64,000 nucleotides of DNA from Nitrospira sp. (GTDB lineage: Bacteria > Nitrospirota > Nitrospiria > Nitrospirales > Nitrospiraceae). Positions 27,386-36,655 of this stretch are shown piece after piece (position 1 is the stretch's first letter; each line of letters starts with the position of its first letter). Location of the stretch: positions 62,001-126,000 of the forward strand of contig JANDJI010000004.1 in assembly GCA_024331125.1 (NCBI GenBank), read 5' to 3'. Both the position numbers and the translations under genes were made by a program. A model generated the notes under the pieces. That model saw only the letters and a list, made by a program, of their open reading frames with translations, was not told the DNA's origin and did no database searches.

Positions 27386-27460
27386 ATCATTTCCTCCTGA
27401 TGACTGAGCGCGGGCCAGGGTGATGCTTGTCGAGCTGCGTTATGGCATCGGCCCTGCGGT

Positions 27461-28036
27461 TCAGATAATGTCCAACAATGCCGCTTCACGTCTGACCAAC
27501 TGTTCCCGTTCACGTTTGAGTGCGTCACGCATCGCCTCAAGCTCGGCGCGGATGTCCTGCGCGGTCTGGCTGCCAGGCTGGGCATCTCGCGCCCGAAAGG
27601 CGAGATCGGCGAATTGCTGGCCGATGTAATTGGCGAGTTCGTTTTCACTGCGCAGGATCAGGCGCATCTGCTCGAGCAGCGTATCCCAGTCGTTCGTGCT
27701 GATCCTGCCGAGCTGGTGCGCGATCACGCCTTCTGTCTCCCTCAGCGCCATGCGCAGGCTCTGGCAGAGACGAAACCTGCGCTCGGTCTCCATCCATTTG
27801 GTATAGTTCTCCAACCCGTAGACTTCCTTGAGAAACTCGCCTTCATCCGCGATGTGCAGGATGTCGCCGAGGCGGAGGATGATCATGGTGAGCGTGGCGT
27901 GGATGAGCTGGTGGGTATCATCCAGCACCTGACGATAGCGGTCGCGATCGCTTCTGGGCAGGCTGGCCATGCTTTTTAGCCAGCCGCCGACTTTGCCCAG
28001 GGCGTCGATCAGGTCGGAGAAGAATTTTATTTCCAT
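27461..28036 (-). CDS. Small helical protein encoded inside the Tc toxin locus
   Basis: 191 aa when started at the ATG at 28036 (MEIKFFSDLIDALGKVGGWL), which has AAAGGGAA 8 nt upstream. An in-frame start 102 nt earlier overlaps a gene remnant and is rejected. The product is predicted helical throughout, with a coiled-coil C-terminus rich in Glu, Arg and Ala (DIRAELEAMRDALKREREQL). It has no signal peptide and no clear membrane span. It lies 75 nt before tcA and after tcBC, so it is likely in the same transcript. I do not recognise the family. It could be a chaperone, a release factor or an immunity protein for the toxin, but no motif decides this. Confidence 0.7.
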   Translation of the reverse strand: MEIKFFSDLIDALGKVGGWLKSMASLPRSDRDRYRQVLDDTHQLIHATLTMIILRLGDILHIADEGEFLKEVYGLENYTKWMETERRFRLCQSLRMALRETEGVIAHQLGRISTNDWDTLLEQMRLILRSENELANYIGQQFADLAFRARDAQPGSQTAQDIRAELEAMRDALKREREQLVRREAALLDII

Positions 28037-28052
28037 AGTTGTGTTCCCTTTC

Positions 28053-28270
28053 TCAAAGCTGTTCAATGCAGCCGTGTCGATTAATATCCGCTCGATTGAG
28101 CAACCGCACCGCATCGCGGGCGATGTGGTCTGCGCCAATGGTGTCCCAACTCGCGCCGACCGGATCGAGGATGACCAGTTTGTTGAACCACAACGCCTCC
28201 ACCTTCAGCAGTGGGAGCTGCGAGTTCGTGAAGGAGGTGTAGGGGTATGGAAAAGTTTGTGTTCTGTCAT
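28053..28270 (-). pseudogene. Remnant of a conserved gene between tcBC and the helical protein
   Basis: On the minus strand a frame without a start codon runs in-frame from just after the tcBC stop to a TGA at 28053. Its second half reads like a real protein: PYPYTSFTNSQLPLLKVEAL and then WFNKLVILDPVGASWDTIGA, ending ARDAVRLLNR plus a short unrelated tail. The natural start is probably the ATG at 28270 (MTEHKLF), which is in a different frame. A one- or two-base shift would join MTEHKLF to PYPYTSFTN. The reading suggests a frameshifted and 3'-truncated gene of a conserved but unnamed family. It is missed by start-to-stop gene finders because no start codon is left in the frame. Confidence 0.55.
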
Positions 28271-28376
28271 AGTTTTGGGCCGCAGCCTCGGTTTCTACCT
28301 GTATGTAGTACCAGTCTAGTGACTGTCGAATTTCACATTCCTCTTTCCACGTTAGCGATCTTCTGTGGGCGCGTCG

Positions 28377-31300
28377 TTACAGGTTGAACGTGTCAATCAG
28401 CCACCACGCAATACGGTTTTCGCGCTTGTACTCTGGCAACGACTCGTCCTCTGGCAACACAGAGCTAATGGCACGATCGACTGCCTCCATTCCCCTCGCC
28501 CCTCGACTCGAAAGGCTCTCGCCGGTAGCAGCCTCAACTCCAACATCAAGTAGTTGACCTGCGCCATAGCCAACCGAAAAGGCAACGCCGACGGGGCCGG
28601 CGTAGGAGGCGGCGCCTGCTGCCGTATCGGCACCAGCCTGCAATCGGTCGAGGTTGTTGGTGGCCGTAGCGAGGCGAACGCTGGACTCGGCGATGGCAAG
28701 AGGTGCCGCAACCCTACCTGCGACGCCAAGAACTCTGGCACCGCCGCGCGCTGTCGCACCCAACGCGCGAGTTACCGTCAGAGCGGCGCGTTCAGCACCT
28801 TGAGCCAAGGCTCTACCAACGTCTCGTGCCCTGGTTAGAGCGCACGCGCCACGAGTCGTGCTTGTTGCTCGACTTGCCGATGTCGCGGGCACCGTCCGCG
28901 TCCTGGCCGCTGCAGATGTGGTCGACGGGGATGAAGGTTCTCGAATGGTCGGCGATAGTTCCGGCACATCGGGCACGACCCCGGCCGCATCGAGCTCAGC
29001 AACGACCTGTTGTGCTGGATTTCTTGCACCAGCCGCTAGGGCATCTGATACTCGGTGAGCGAAGTTGTGTGCGGAACCAACGTTCCCGGCGTTTCCCTGA
29101 GCAAACATAAGGTTGGTCGTTGTCAGAGCCTCTTGGGGGACCCTTGCCAGTTCATCAAACGCGTGGTGGACTTGTATCCCTTGAAGCGAAATCCCGCTCT
29201 GCGCGGCAAGTCTCCCGAACGCGGTGCGAACAGACTGATAGGTTCGACGCGCGTAGTTAACCGCAGTGCCTGTCGCCCTGTTCGACCCTAGTGCTCCTCC
29301 ATGCGCGGCGATGCGTGAAGCGACCTCGTTCTGGAAGGCCCTCACGACATCCCCGTAAGTCTGTGCTTGGAACCTTGGACCGAGGGTCTCGACGACCGCC
29401 CTCTCCCAGAGCGCCCCGATTCTGGGATCGTTGCCGATCATTCCAGGGAGCGGTGGCTGACCCTGCGTTCCTGAAGGATCGCTCAATACAATCGGATTGC
29501 TACGACAATAACAATATGTGCATGGCCCATCGACTAACCCTGCGATATCTGGATTAAACCACCGCCCAATCCACGGCGCATAATACCTAGCTCCGTGGTA
29601 GTAAAGCCCGCTCTCCTCGTCCCGCTCCTTACCCGTGTAGCGGTACCGCTTCGGCGTTTCGGTCTGGCTGCGCACGGCCTGATAGGACGTGCTGCCGTAG
29701 GAGTAATACTCCTCGTAGGAGATGATCTGTGCCGTATCGTCCAGTTCAAGGCTGGCTGAGCCGAGGTGGTTGCCGAGCTGGTAACGGATGAGTTGCGCGG
29801 GCGCGGGATCGCTGCCTGCGGTGCGGGTCTCCACCAGCGCGATGCGCTGCTGGCCGTCCATCAGGTGCAGGGTTTCGCGTTCCAGCATGATCGTCTGCCC
29901 GTCGCCGGCGTATTCGCGGTAGACCTCGAAGCCGCCGAGGTAGATGCGCTCTTTGAGGCGCGTGGGGGTCTGGCCAGAAGGAGCCTGCCGCTCGGTCACC
30001 TTGCGCACGCGCTGGCCCGCGGCGTCGTACACATAGTACGTGGTTTCCGGCGCGCCGCCGTTGGTGACCACCTGTTGTGAGGTGGCCTGCAGTTGGTCCT
30101 CGAAGTCCCAGCGCATCAGCGGCAGGTGCGGCATGCGGGTCATGTTGCCGTGGGCGTCGTGGCTATAGGGCTCGACGGTGGCGCCGATGCTGGTGCGGCT
30201 CAGGCGGTTGCTGGCCTTGCCCGGTTCCAGCAGGCTCGGCTCTTCGTAGGCGTATTCGCGTGTCCAGCTACCGTTCGTGGCCTGATGGACCAGGCGCAGG
30301 AAGTTGCCCACCGCGTCGTATTCATAGCGCTCGGTGTAGCGCCGCATGGCCTGCCCGTCGTGCTGGTGGGCCAGGCGCACGCGCGGGGCGTCGTCCCACG
30401 ACGCGGGTACAGGCAGGCTCGACTGGCCGATGTGCTCGCGGCCCGTCGCTTCGATCAGCCGGTAGATGGCGTCGTAGGTGTAGGCGGCGTGGGGTTCGAC
30501 CACGGCGTTGTTGAAGTAAATCGTCTGCTGCACGTCATCGCGGATCTCGGTGATGTTGCCCGCCGGGTCGTAGGTGTAGGAGAGGTCTTGCAGGACATCG
30601 CCGCCATTGCGCGTGGTGGTGAGGCGCGTCAGGCGGAAGGTGAGGGGGTCGTAAGCGTAGGTCGTCGTCGCGCCGTTGCCGTAGGCGATGCACTCGCGCT
30701 GGCCTTTGGCGTTGTAGTCGATGTCGGCGACGAAGACCGTGGCGGTGGCCACGCCGCGCAGGTTGGCCTCGATGCGCTCGATCAAATTGGCCTCGTTGTA
30801 GCCGGGGCGCACGATGCTGCCGTCGGGCGGGCGCAGTTCGATGGGGCGGTTGAGGGCGTCGAAGCGGGTGCGCCCGGTGAAGGTCTCGCTCTCCAGCGTC
30901 GGTGATCCGTTCCAGTCCGGTGCGGTCTTGTAGTTGCGGGTGAGTTGCCGTGTACTCTCCAGCAAGTTGCCCTTGAAGTCGTAGGCGACATTGGTGACCA
31001 CGCCGGCCTGGTCGAACTGCCGAAAGATCTTGCCGCGGTGGTTGCCCCCCTCGCCCTGCGTTTCGCCGTACTCGGTGCGTTTGGCCAGCCGCTCGGCGCC
31101 GTTCTCGGTAACGAACAAACCGGTAGATCGCCGCAGTTCATCGTAAGTCATGCGCCGCATGAAGCCCCGGCTGTCCCAGGCGCGGATGGGGTTGCCTGCC
31201 ACGTCGTTGAGCAGCCAGCGCTCGCCGGCCTCCATGCTGGCCTGATGGATGTGGTTGCTGAGCAGGTCATAGTCGTAGCGCATGACCACGCGGTCCTTGG

Positions 31301-34300
31301 CGTCGATGACCTCGCGCTGGTTACCCTCGATGTCCAGCTCCACGCGGGTGGGGTACTGCTCCTCGACGGTGCTGCCGTTGCGCCGGAAACGGTTGTGGGC
31401 AAGGGTCAGGAACGTCCGGCCCAGGGTGTCGAAGTGGGCGACGGTTGGTGTAGTAGCGTGGAGCTCGGTCTGGCGGGCGGCCTGCGTCTCGCGCGTGCGG
31501 AGGGCGGCGTCGGGGTAGCGGACGGCGAAGGCGGCGACGTGCGCCGGGTCGGTGCGCAGCCCGTGCCACGTCGGGCGCCAGTCTGCCTCCGGCAGCCGCC
31601 GGAAGAAGCCGCCCACGTCGGGATCGCTCATCGGATCGAGCAGCAGGGTGTCGTTGACGTCCCACGTCGCCTGCCGCCAGGGGTCGAAGACGACCTTTTC
31701 CCAGGTATGGTTGGGGTGCAGCGCGGCGACCACCCGTTCGACCGGGTCGTAAAAGAGCACCGGACTGACACCGATCTTGGGCTCGAACTCAAAGCGGTGG
31801 GTGTCGGTGAAGAACGGCTCGTACTGGCGGACGGGCTTGCCCTTGTTATTGAAGACCGTCCAGCCGCTGCCAACCCAACGCGGGGAAACGTCGTACGGCG
31901 TCATCACGGGCTGCCCGTCCACGCCGACAATGATCCGTCCGCCGGCGTCGCGCTGTGGCACGGGGCCCGGCTCGGCCTGGATCTTCTTCTGGATCTCCCG
32001 GCCGAAGCCGTCGGAGTAGGAGAAGCTGTGCTGGACCTTCGTCTGCTGGCCGTTCAGGTCGGATTCGTGGGTTTCGCGGGTGAGGGTATGGACGACGGCC
32101 GGCTGCGGATCGGCGCCGTCTTTGGTTCGCTGGTAAGCGAAGAGGTCATACACCAGCCAGGTGGTGGCGCGCCCTAGAATGCTATGCGGACCGGCCAGCG
32201 GGTTGTGCAGGTGATTGAGAACTGTCGTCTCGTCGAGATCGGCCACGAAATCTTCGAGTGAGTCCCCCAGGGTCTCTTCCGGCTTGCCCATCACCGCCGT
32301 GCCGACGACCATGCCGAGGGTGTCAAAGGCCACGGCCGAGCGGTTGCAGTTGGGGTCGCTCACCAGCCACGGTTGCAGCGCGCGGTAGTCGTTGGCGCGC
32401 CGGGTTATGGCGCCGCTGGCGTCGCGCTCCCCGACGGTAATACGGTTGCCCAGGGCGTCGCGGGTCTCCTGCACCAGGAGATCGTAGACATCGTAGGTGA
32501 CAAAGCTCTCGGTGCTGACCGCATCGGTGTAAAACGGGTCGCGGTAGCGGTGCGGCAGGAAGAAGTGCTGGCGGGCGTAGGTCAGTTCCTGGGCTGGAGT
32601 ATCGGCCGGGTTCGGCGAGTAGAAGATCTGCCCGGAGGGAATCCACCAGTTGGCGTCGCCCTCGGTGTGGACGTAGCGGGCTTCGTCCTCGAGCATCGCA
32701 TCGGTGGCCCGGCCGCCGTAGACTTCGGCGACCAGCCCAGGAGTGAAGGCAAGCTTGTCGCTCTCGAAGGGCAGCGCCAGCGATTGCAGCTCGCCGAGCG
32801 GCAGTGGCCCGGCGAGGTTGTTGCGGCGATAGTAGGTGCGCATGTGCTCGATCAGGCGCTTTTCCAGCCTTCCTACAGTCGGGTCCTGCTCGTAGTCCAG
32901 CACGATCGCCGTCGAGCCTGTTTCCAGAACTTCATCGAAGGTGAAGCGGCTACGTCCCGACGGAAGCGTCAAGCCGGTCAGCTCGTAGGTGCGCGTCTCG
33001 GCGGACAGCGGCGTGCGGTGATCGTCGGCGGTATCAATCGCGTTGGTGACCCGGTTCTCGGTGTAGGTGATGAGGATCTGCGCCTGCTTTGCCCGGTCGC
33101 CTGGAGACAGCGTCAAATCCGCCTGCCGACGGCCATAGCCGACGGCGGCCTCCTTCAGCACATTGCCGAAGTCGTCCACTTCCAGCGTCAGCGCATGTTG
33201 GATGCGCGGATCGGCCGGGTTGCGTTCGTAGTGGTAGGTCAGCGCCTCGCAGGGATGGGTAAAGAACGCCGCGTGACGGTTCGGTCCCCGGTGCTGGAGG
33301 ACGCGGATGGTGAAGTTCTGCTCGGCAACAGTGTAGGGGTGCGGCTCTTTATCCGTGCCGTCCAGCGCATAGACCTCCTGGCATAGCATCATGCCCTTGA
33401 GGGCGCGGCAGGCTTCGCGCTCTTCCTCCACGGTCAGGCCCTCAGGCAGGACCGTGTCGTCGAGCAGGAGCGCCCGCGCCTGGGCATCAGTCAGGCCTGG
33501 TTCACGGTAATACTCGCCGGTGTCGTGTTCGTCGCGGAGCCCGGCAAAGTAGTCGGACACGTGGTCGCGGCCCAGATAGATGCCGGTGTGGAACCATGTG
33601 CGGGTCTGCACCGGCAGCACATGGGAGGCAGCGTCCCAGTTGGTTGCTCCCTCGCTCTCTGCCCCGATGGGGGCGAAGGAGGAAAATTCCTCCGTGTCCC
33701 ACTGCTCCACCATGCCGAAGCCGCGGAACTCGCGCTCTTCGCCGTCGAAGTAGCCATGGTGGTAGGCGTAGCAAGTGACGAAGCGGTTGTGGCTGATGCG
33801 GTCATAGGTCTCGACCCGCTCGACCACGTGCACCGGGAAGGGCAGGCGCGTGATCCAGGGTTTGCCCGCCAGTTTGTCGGCAAGATAAAACTTGGTCGAG
33901 GGCGCGTACTGCACGCGGGTCTCGGCGCCGAGGTTGTTGACCGACTTGACCAGCAGGTGCGGCTTGGTCCCGCCCATCAGATCGATGTAGCGGATGATGC
34001 TGCGTGCGTCGCCGGGCAAGGGGGACGACCAGACGAGGCAGGCGGTGCCATTGCCGAGCAGGTCGGCCGCCATGACCGATGATACGTTGTCGGCGTGCGG
34101 GAACTGGGCCTGGTGCCTCGCCTCGCTCAGGCAGTTCCCCGACTGGTTGAAGTAGAGTCGCACGCCGTCACGGTGCAGATAGAGGATGTCGTTGGTGCCC
34201 GAACCGTCGATGTCGGCCAGGCGCATGCGGCGCTGGTCAAACTGGTCGGGGCTGTCGAACCAGGGCGCATTGTCCATGGTGACCTTGGCGCCGAAGCGAC

Positions 34301-36245
34301 CATAGCCCAGATTGGGCCAGTAGCACACCTCGCCGTTGCGGATACGCACCAGATCGGTCAGACCGTCGCCGGACATGTCGGCGAGGTAGATGGACTGGGT
34401 ACCGTCAGCGAAAACGAGGCGCGGGCCTTTTTCTTCATCCAGCGCCTGAGCTAGGCGCGTAGCCGGGCCGAAGCCTTCCTCCGCCAGCGAGGGGTACCAG
34501 ACAAAGGCGTCGTCTTCGGTAATGAGCACATCGGCGTGACCGTCGCCGTCCAGGTCCACGAATCGCAGATTGGGATCGCGTATGTCACGATTGAGACGCG
34601 AGGTGAAGGGGCGGAAAGGCTGCCAGCCTTCTTCGCCGTCGTGTTCGTACAGGCCCGGCGTGGGACCGTCCATCACCACGAGATCGGGCTGGCCGTCGCC
34701 GGCCAGGTCCATGAACTGCGCGCCTGCGGCCAGCGCCAGGTTAGGTTTGATGGCGACTGCCTCGACCGGCGCAAGGCGTGCCTTGACGGTTTCTGTGCCG
34801 TTCTCCCGCACAGGCAGCGGGCTTAAGTTACGCTTATAGAACCAGGCGCCGGCCTGCTCGGTGAGAATGCCGGGGATGCCCTCGCCATGCAGGTCGGTCC
34901 ACTGATAGGTGGTGCCATCGAGCCCGATGGGCAGGTTTTCCGCACTCCCGGCGTCCAGTTCTTCCACTACCTCCTGCATCTGCGGCAAGGAATAGGAAAA
35001 CTCCAGCGGCGGCAGACTGCGCTTGAGATAACCCGCGCCCTCGCGCCGGTAGCCGCACTGGGTGACGCTGGTGAGGAAACTGTAGACCGGATTGCGGGTG
35101 CTGGCTGGGTCCTCCTCATAGGCGTAGGTGAAATCGGTCGAGCGCACCAAGCCATCGTAGCCGGGTTCACCGGTCGGCAGATTAGGAATGTGGTGGAACA
35201 TCAGCACTCGCTGGCAGAGGCGATACGTGCGCACCTCGAAGCCGGCGCGGTAGGACGAGAAGGGATCGGGTCGCGCGGGCCACGGACGAACTTCAGTGGG
35301 TGATGGTGCCGTTTCGTCGTGCTCGCCGTAATCGAGGACCACCTCGAAGAGCCAGTCAGGGTTTCCCGACAGGAAAACCGGACGATGCCCATTATTGTCG
35401 AGCAGCGACTCGCGATTGCCGTATTGGATGCGCTTCAGGTAACGCTGAGCCGAGCGGCTCTGCGGGGTGCGGTTGCGCTCATGGGCCTGCGTCAGGTCAA
35501 CTCCGGACGAGTCTTCCGCCTTATATTCGTAGACAACGGCGTTGCCTTTATCGTCGCGGGTTTCGCAGATCAGCCACGAGAAGATACGGGTCGGGTCGGC
35601 AGGATCGGCGACGCGCGAGTTGGCGTCTTTGCCGTAGAGGGTGGTGATGTTGTCCTTCGAGATCGACCGCCAGAAAGTGTCTCCAGGGTCGGCCAGATCA
35701 GCCCATCGTTCGATGCAGGCGAACAGCCCCTCGATTCTGGATCGGTAGCGCTGGATGAGGTAGGTTTTGCCTCCTACCGTGCGCGGAGGAATTTGTTCCC
35801 GTTCCCACTTCCCGCCGCCTTTATCAACGAGAACGGGAACCAGGTCTTCCGCACCAGACAGAATGAAAACGTCCGGCTCGTCAGCGTCCTGGTACTTGGG
35901 CAATCCCTTGTCCGTCTTGCGGGTAATCGAGGGAAGCGAGAGACTCCAGCCAAAGCCGAACGGCCCGTTGCCCGCGCCGGAGTCGTAGGAGAGCGAGAGC
36001 TGCGGGCCGAATCCTGACCGTCCTGGGCTTGTGGCGATCGGCACCGACATGGAGCCGGTGCCGGTGACGGGATTGGCGGCGAATTTCTCGCCCATGCCTC
36101 GGATCGCGCCGCTGCCTTTGGGAAGTGAAACGGCAGGAGATGAAACACTAAATGAAGGTTCTTCAGAGGCGTGAGCGGATGACAGCGGTAGCGATCTAGA
36201 AGCCGAAGACGACGTGTGCCTGGGCTGCTGGTGCTCTGACCCCAT
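28377..36245 (-). CDS. Tc toxin TcB-TcC fusion (SpvB-like shell with Rhs core and C-terminal effector)
   Basis: 2622-aa BC protein. I start at the ATG at 36245 (MGSEHQQPRH); GTG codons just upstream are alternatives. N-terminal SpvB/TcB domain (about 40-330): LPKGSGAIRGMGEKFAANPV, SLSYDSGAGNGPFGFGWSLS. FG-GAP-like propeller repeats follow, e.g. FVDLDGDGHADVLITEDD and YLADMSGDGLTDLVRIRNG. The TcdB middle regions and YD/Rhs repeats lead to the core RYTGKERDEESGLYYHGARY near 2215 and the Asp-containing self-cleavage segment ending IVLSDPSGT near 2258. In known systems this shell encloses a toxic tail. Here the tail is about 360 aa, with a His-rich block (GIQVHHAFDEL, GSAHNFAHRV) and an Ala/Gly-rich hydrophobic end. 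TcB and TcC are separate genes in many loci, and here they are one. Confidence 0.92.
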   Translation of the reverse strand: MGSEHQQPRHTSSSASRSLPLSSAHASEEPSFSVSSPAVSLPKGSGAIRGMGEKFAANPVTGTGSMSVPIATSPGRSGFGPQLSLSYDSGAGNGPFGFGWSLSLPSITRKTDKGLPKYQDADEPDVFILSGAEDLVPVLVDKGGGKWEREQIPPRTVGGKTYLIQRYRSRIEGLFACIERWADLADPGDTFWRSISKDNITTLYGKDANSRVADPADPTRIFSWLICETRDDKGNAVVYEYKAEDSSGVDLTQAHERNRTPQSRSAQRYLKRIQYGNRESLLDNNGHRPVFLSGNPDWLFEVVLDYGEHDETAPSPTEVRPWPARPDPFSSYRAGFEVRTYRLCQRVLMFHHIPNLPTGEPGYDGLVRSTDFTYAYEEDPASTRNPVYSFLTSVTQCGYRREGAGYLKRSLPPLEFSYSLPQMQEVVEELDAGSAENLPIGLDGTTYQWTDLHGEGIPGILTEQAGAWFYKRNLSPLPVRENGTETVKARLAPVEAVAIKPNLALAAGAQFMDLAGDGQPDLVVMDGPTPGLYEHDGEEGWQPFRPFTSRLNRDIRDPNLRFVDLDGDGHADVLITEDDAFVWYPSLAEEGFGPATRLAQALDEEKGPRLVFADGTQSIYLADMSGDGLTDLVRIRNGEVCYWPNLGYGRFGAKVTMDNAPWFDSPDQFDQRRMRLADIDGSGTNDILYLHRDGVRLYFNQSGNCLSEARHQAQFPHADNVSSVMAADLLGNGTACLVWSSPLPGDARSIIRYIDLMGGTKPHLLVKSVNNLGAETRVQYAPSTKFYLADKLAGKPWITRLPFPVHVVERVETYDRISHNRFVTCYAYHHGYFDGEEREFRGFGMVEQWDTEEFSSFAPIGAESEGATNWDAASHVLPVQTRTWFHTGIYLGRDHVSDYFAGLRDEHDTGEYYREPGLTDAQARALLLDDTVLPEGLTVEEEREACRALKGMMLCQEVYALDGTDKEPHPYTVAEQNFTIRVLQHRGPNRHAAFFTHPCEALTYHYERNPADPRIQHALTLEVDDFGNVLKEAAVGYGRRQADLTLSPGDRAKQAQILITYTENRVTNAIDTADDHRTPLSAETRTYELTGLTLPSGRSRFTFDEVLETGSTAIVLDYEQDPTVGRLEKRLIEHMRTYYRRNNLAGPLPLGELQSLALPFESDKLAFTPGLVAEVYGGRATDAMLEDEARYVHTEGDANWWIPSGQIFYSPNPADTPAQELTYARQHFFLPHRYRDPFYTDAVSTESFVTYDVYDLLVQETRDALGNRITVGERDASGAITRRANDYRALQPWLVSDPNCNRSAVAFDTLGMVVGTAVMGKPEETLGDSLEDFVADLDETTVLNHLHNPLAGPHSILGRATTWLVYDLFAYQRTKDGADPQPAVVHTLTRETHESDLNGQQTKVQHSFSYSDGFGREIQKKIQAEPGPVPQRDAGGRIIVGVDGQPVMTPYDVSPRWVGSGWTVFNNKGKPVRQYEPFFTDTHRFEFEPKIGVSPVLFYDPVERVVAALHPNHTWEKVVFDPWRQATWDVNDTLLLDPMSDPDVGGFFRRLPEADWRPTWHGLRTDPAHVAAFAVRYPDAALRTRETQAARQTELHATTPTVAHFDTLGRTFLTLAHNRFRRNGSTVEEQYPTRVELDIEGNQREVIDAKDRVVMRYDYDLLSNHIHQASMEAGERWLLNDVAGNPIRAWDSRGFMRRMTYDELRRSTGLFVTENGAERLAKRTEYGETQGEGGNHRGKIFRQFDQAGVVTNVAYDFKGNLLESTRQLTRNYKTAPDWNGSPTLESETFTGRTRFDALNRPIELRPPDGSIVRPGYNEANLIERIEANLRGVATATVFVADIDYNAKGQRECIAYGNGATTTYAYDPLTFRLTRLTTTRNGGDVLQDLSYTYDPAGNITEIRDDVQQTIYFNNAVVEPHAAYTYDAIYRLIEATGREHIGQSSLPVPASWDDAPRVRLAHQHDGQAMRRYTERYEYDAVGNFLRLVHQATNGSWTREYAYEEPSLLEPGKASNRLSRTSIGATVEPYSHDAHGNMTRMPHLPLMRWDFEDQLQATSQQVVTNGGAPETTYYVYDAAGQRVRKVTERQAPSGQTPTRLKERIYLGGFEVYREYAGDGQTIMLERETLHLMDGQQRIALVETRTAGSDPAPAQLIRYQLGNHLGSASLELDDTAQIISYEEYYSYGSTSYQAVRSQTETPKRYRYTGKERDEESGLYYHGARYYAPWIGRWFNPDIAGLVDGPCTYCYCRSNPIVLSDPSGTQGQPPLPGMIGNDPRIGALWERAVVETLGPRFQAQTYGDVVRAFQNEVASRIAAHGGALGSNRATGTAVNYARRTYQSVRTAFGRLAAQSGISLQGIQVHHAFDELARVPQEALTTTNLMFAQGNAGNVGSAHNFAHRVSDALAAGARNPAQQVVAELDAAGVVPDVPELSPTIREPSSPSTTSAAARTRTVPATSASRATSTTRGACALTRARDVGRALAQGAERAALTVTRALGATARGGARVLGVAGRVAAPLAIAESSVRLATATNNLDRLQAGADTAAGAASYAGPVGVAFSVGYGAGQLLDVGVEAATGESLSSRGARGMEAVDRAISSVLPEDESLPEYKRENRIAWWLIDTFNL

Positions 36246-36530
36246 ACGCACCACCCTTTTGAGCCAGGACGTCTCGACTGTCAGAGAACAACCGCCATGC
36301 AGAAAAAGATGGATGGGCTTTTACCACCATTCACTGTGTTTGTCTAGGATTGATTACGTAAACCCTGCTCTAGGCAATCTCGTTCTTCTCCTAGCTAGAA
36401 TGAGTTTGGACTGGCGTCTCATACTCCCTCTCACAGAGGCTTCGCGCGATAGTATTTGTTCTAGAACTATGGTGATGCGAATTCTCGGATTTCCAGTTGA
36501 GGCTTGAGCCTTTGAACCTCTTGGGAAACG
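36246..36530. other. Intergenic region between tcBC and tRNA-Thr
   Basis: About 285 nt without a credible gene. Small frames on both strands lack family features. It must contain the promoter of the Tc operon on the minus strand, but I see no confident -35/-10 pair or operator. It is visibly more AT-rich than the flanking genes. Confidence 0.4.
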
Positions 36531-36559
36531 TTGAAAGGCAGACACCCGATCTCTATAAT
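36531..36559 (+). promoter_or_regulatory. Promoter of tRNA-Thr
   Basis: TTGAAA (36531-36536), a 17-nt spacer and a perfect TATAAT (36554-36559). Transcription would begin around 36566, a short leader before the tRNA at 36580. Confidence 0.75.
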
Positions 36560-36579
36560 CCCTGCAACGCTCCCCGCGG

Positions 36580-36655
36580 GCTGGCGTAGCTCAATCGGCA
36601 GAGCAGCGGTTTTGTAAACCGCCGGTTGGAGGTTCGATTCCTCTCGCCAGCTCCA
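36580..36655 (+). tRNA. tRNA-Thr (anticodon TGT)
   Basis: 76-nt cloverleaf with encoded CCA. The acceptor stem GCTGGCG pairs with CGCCAGC, with discriminator T and then CCA. D arm: AGCTCAATCGGCAGAGC. Anticodon arm: GCGGT-TTTGTAA-ACCGC, loop with TGT. T arm: GGAGG-TTCGATT-CCTCT. It is on the plus strand while the genes on both sides are on the minus strand. No duplicated 3' end was noticed nearby. Confidence 0.95.

Noticed and set aside
27461..28138. 225-aa version of the helical gene in the Tc locus
   Set aside because: Its first 34 codons overlap the gene remnant in another frame and lack a ribosome site, while ATG 28036 has one.
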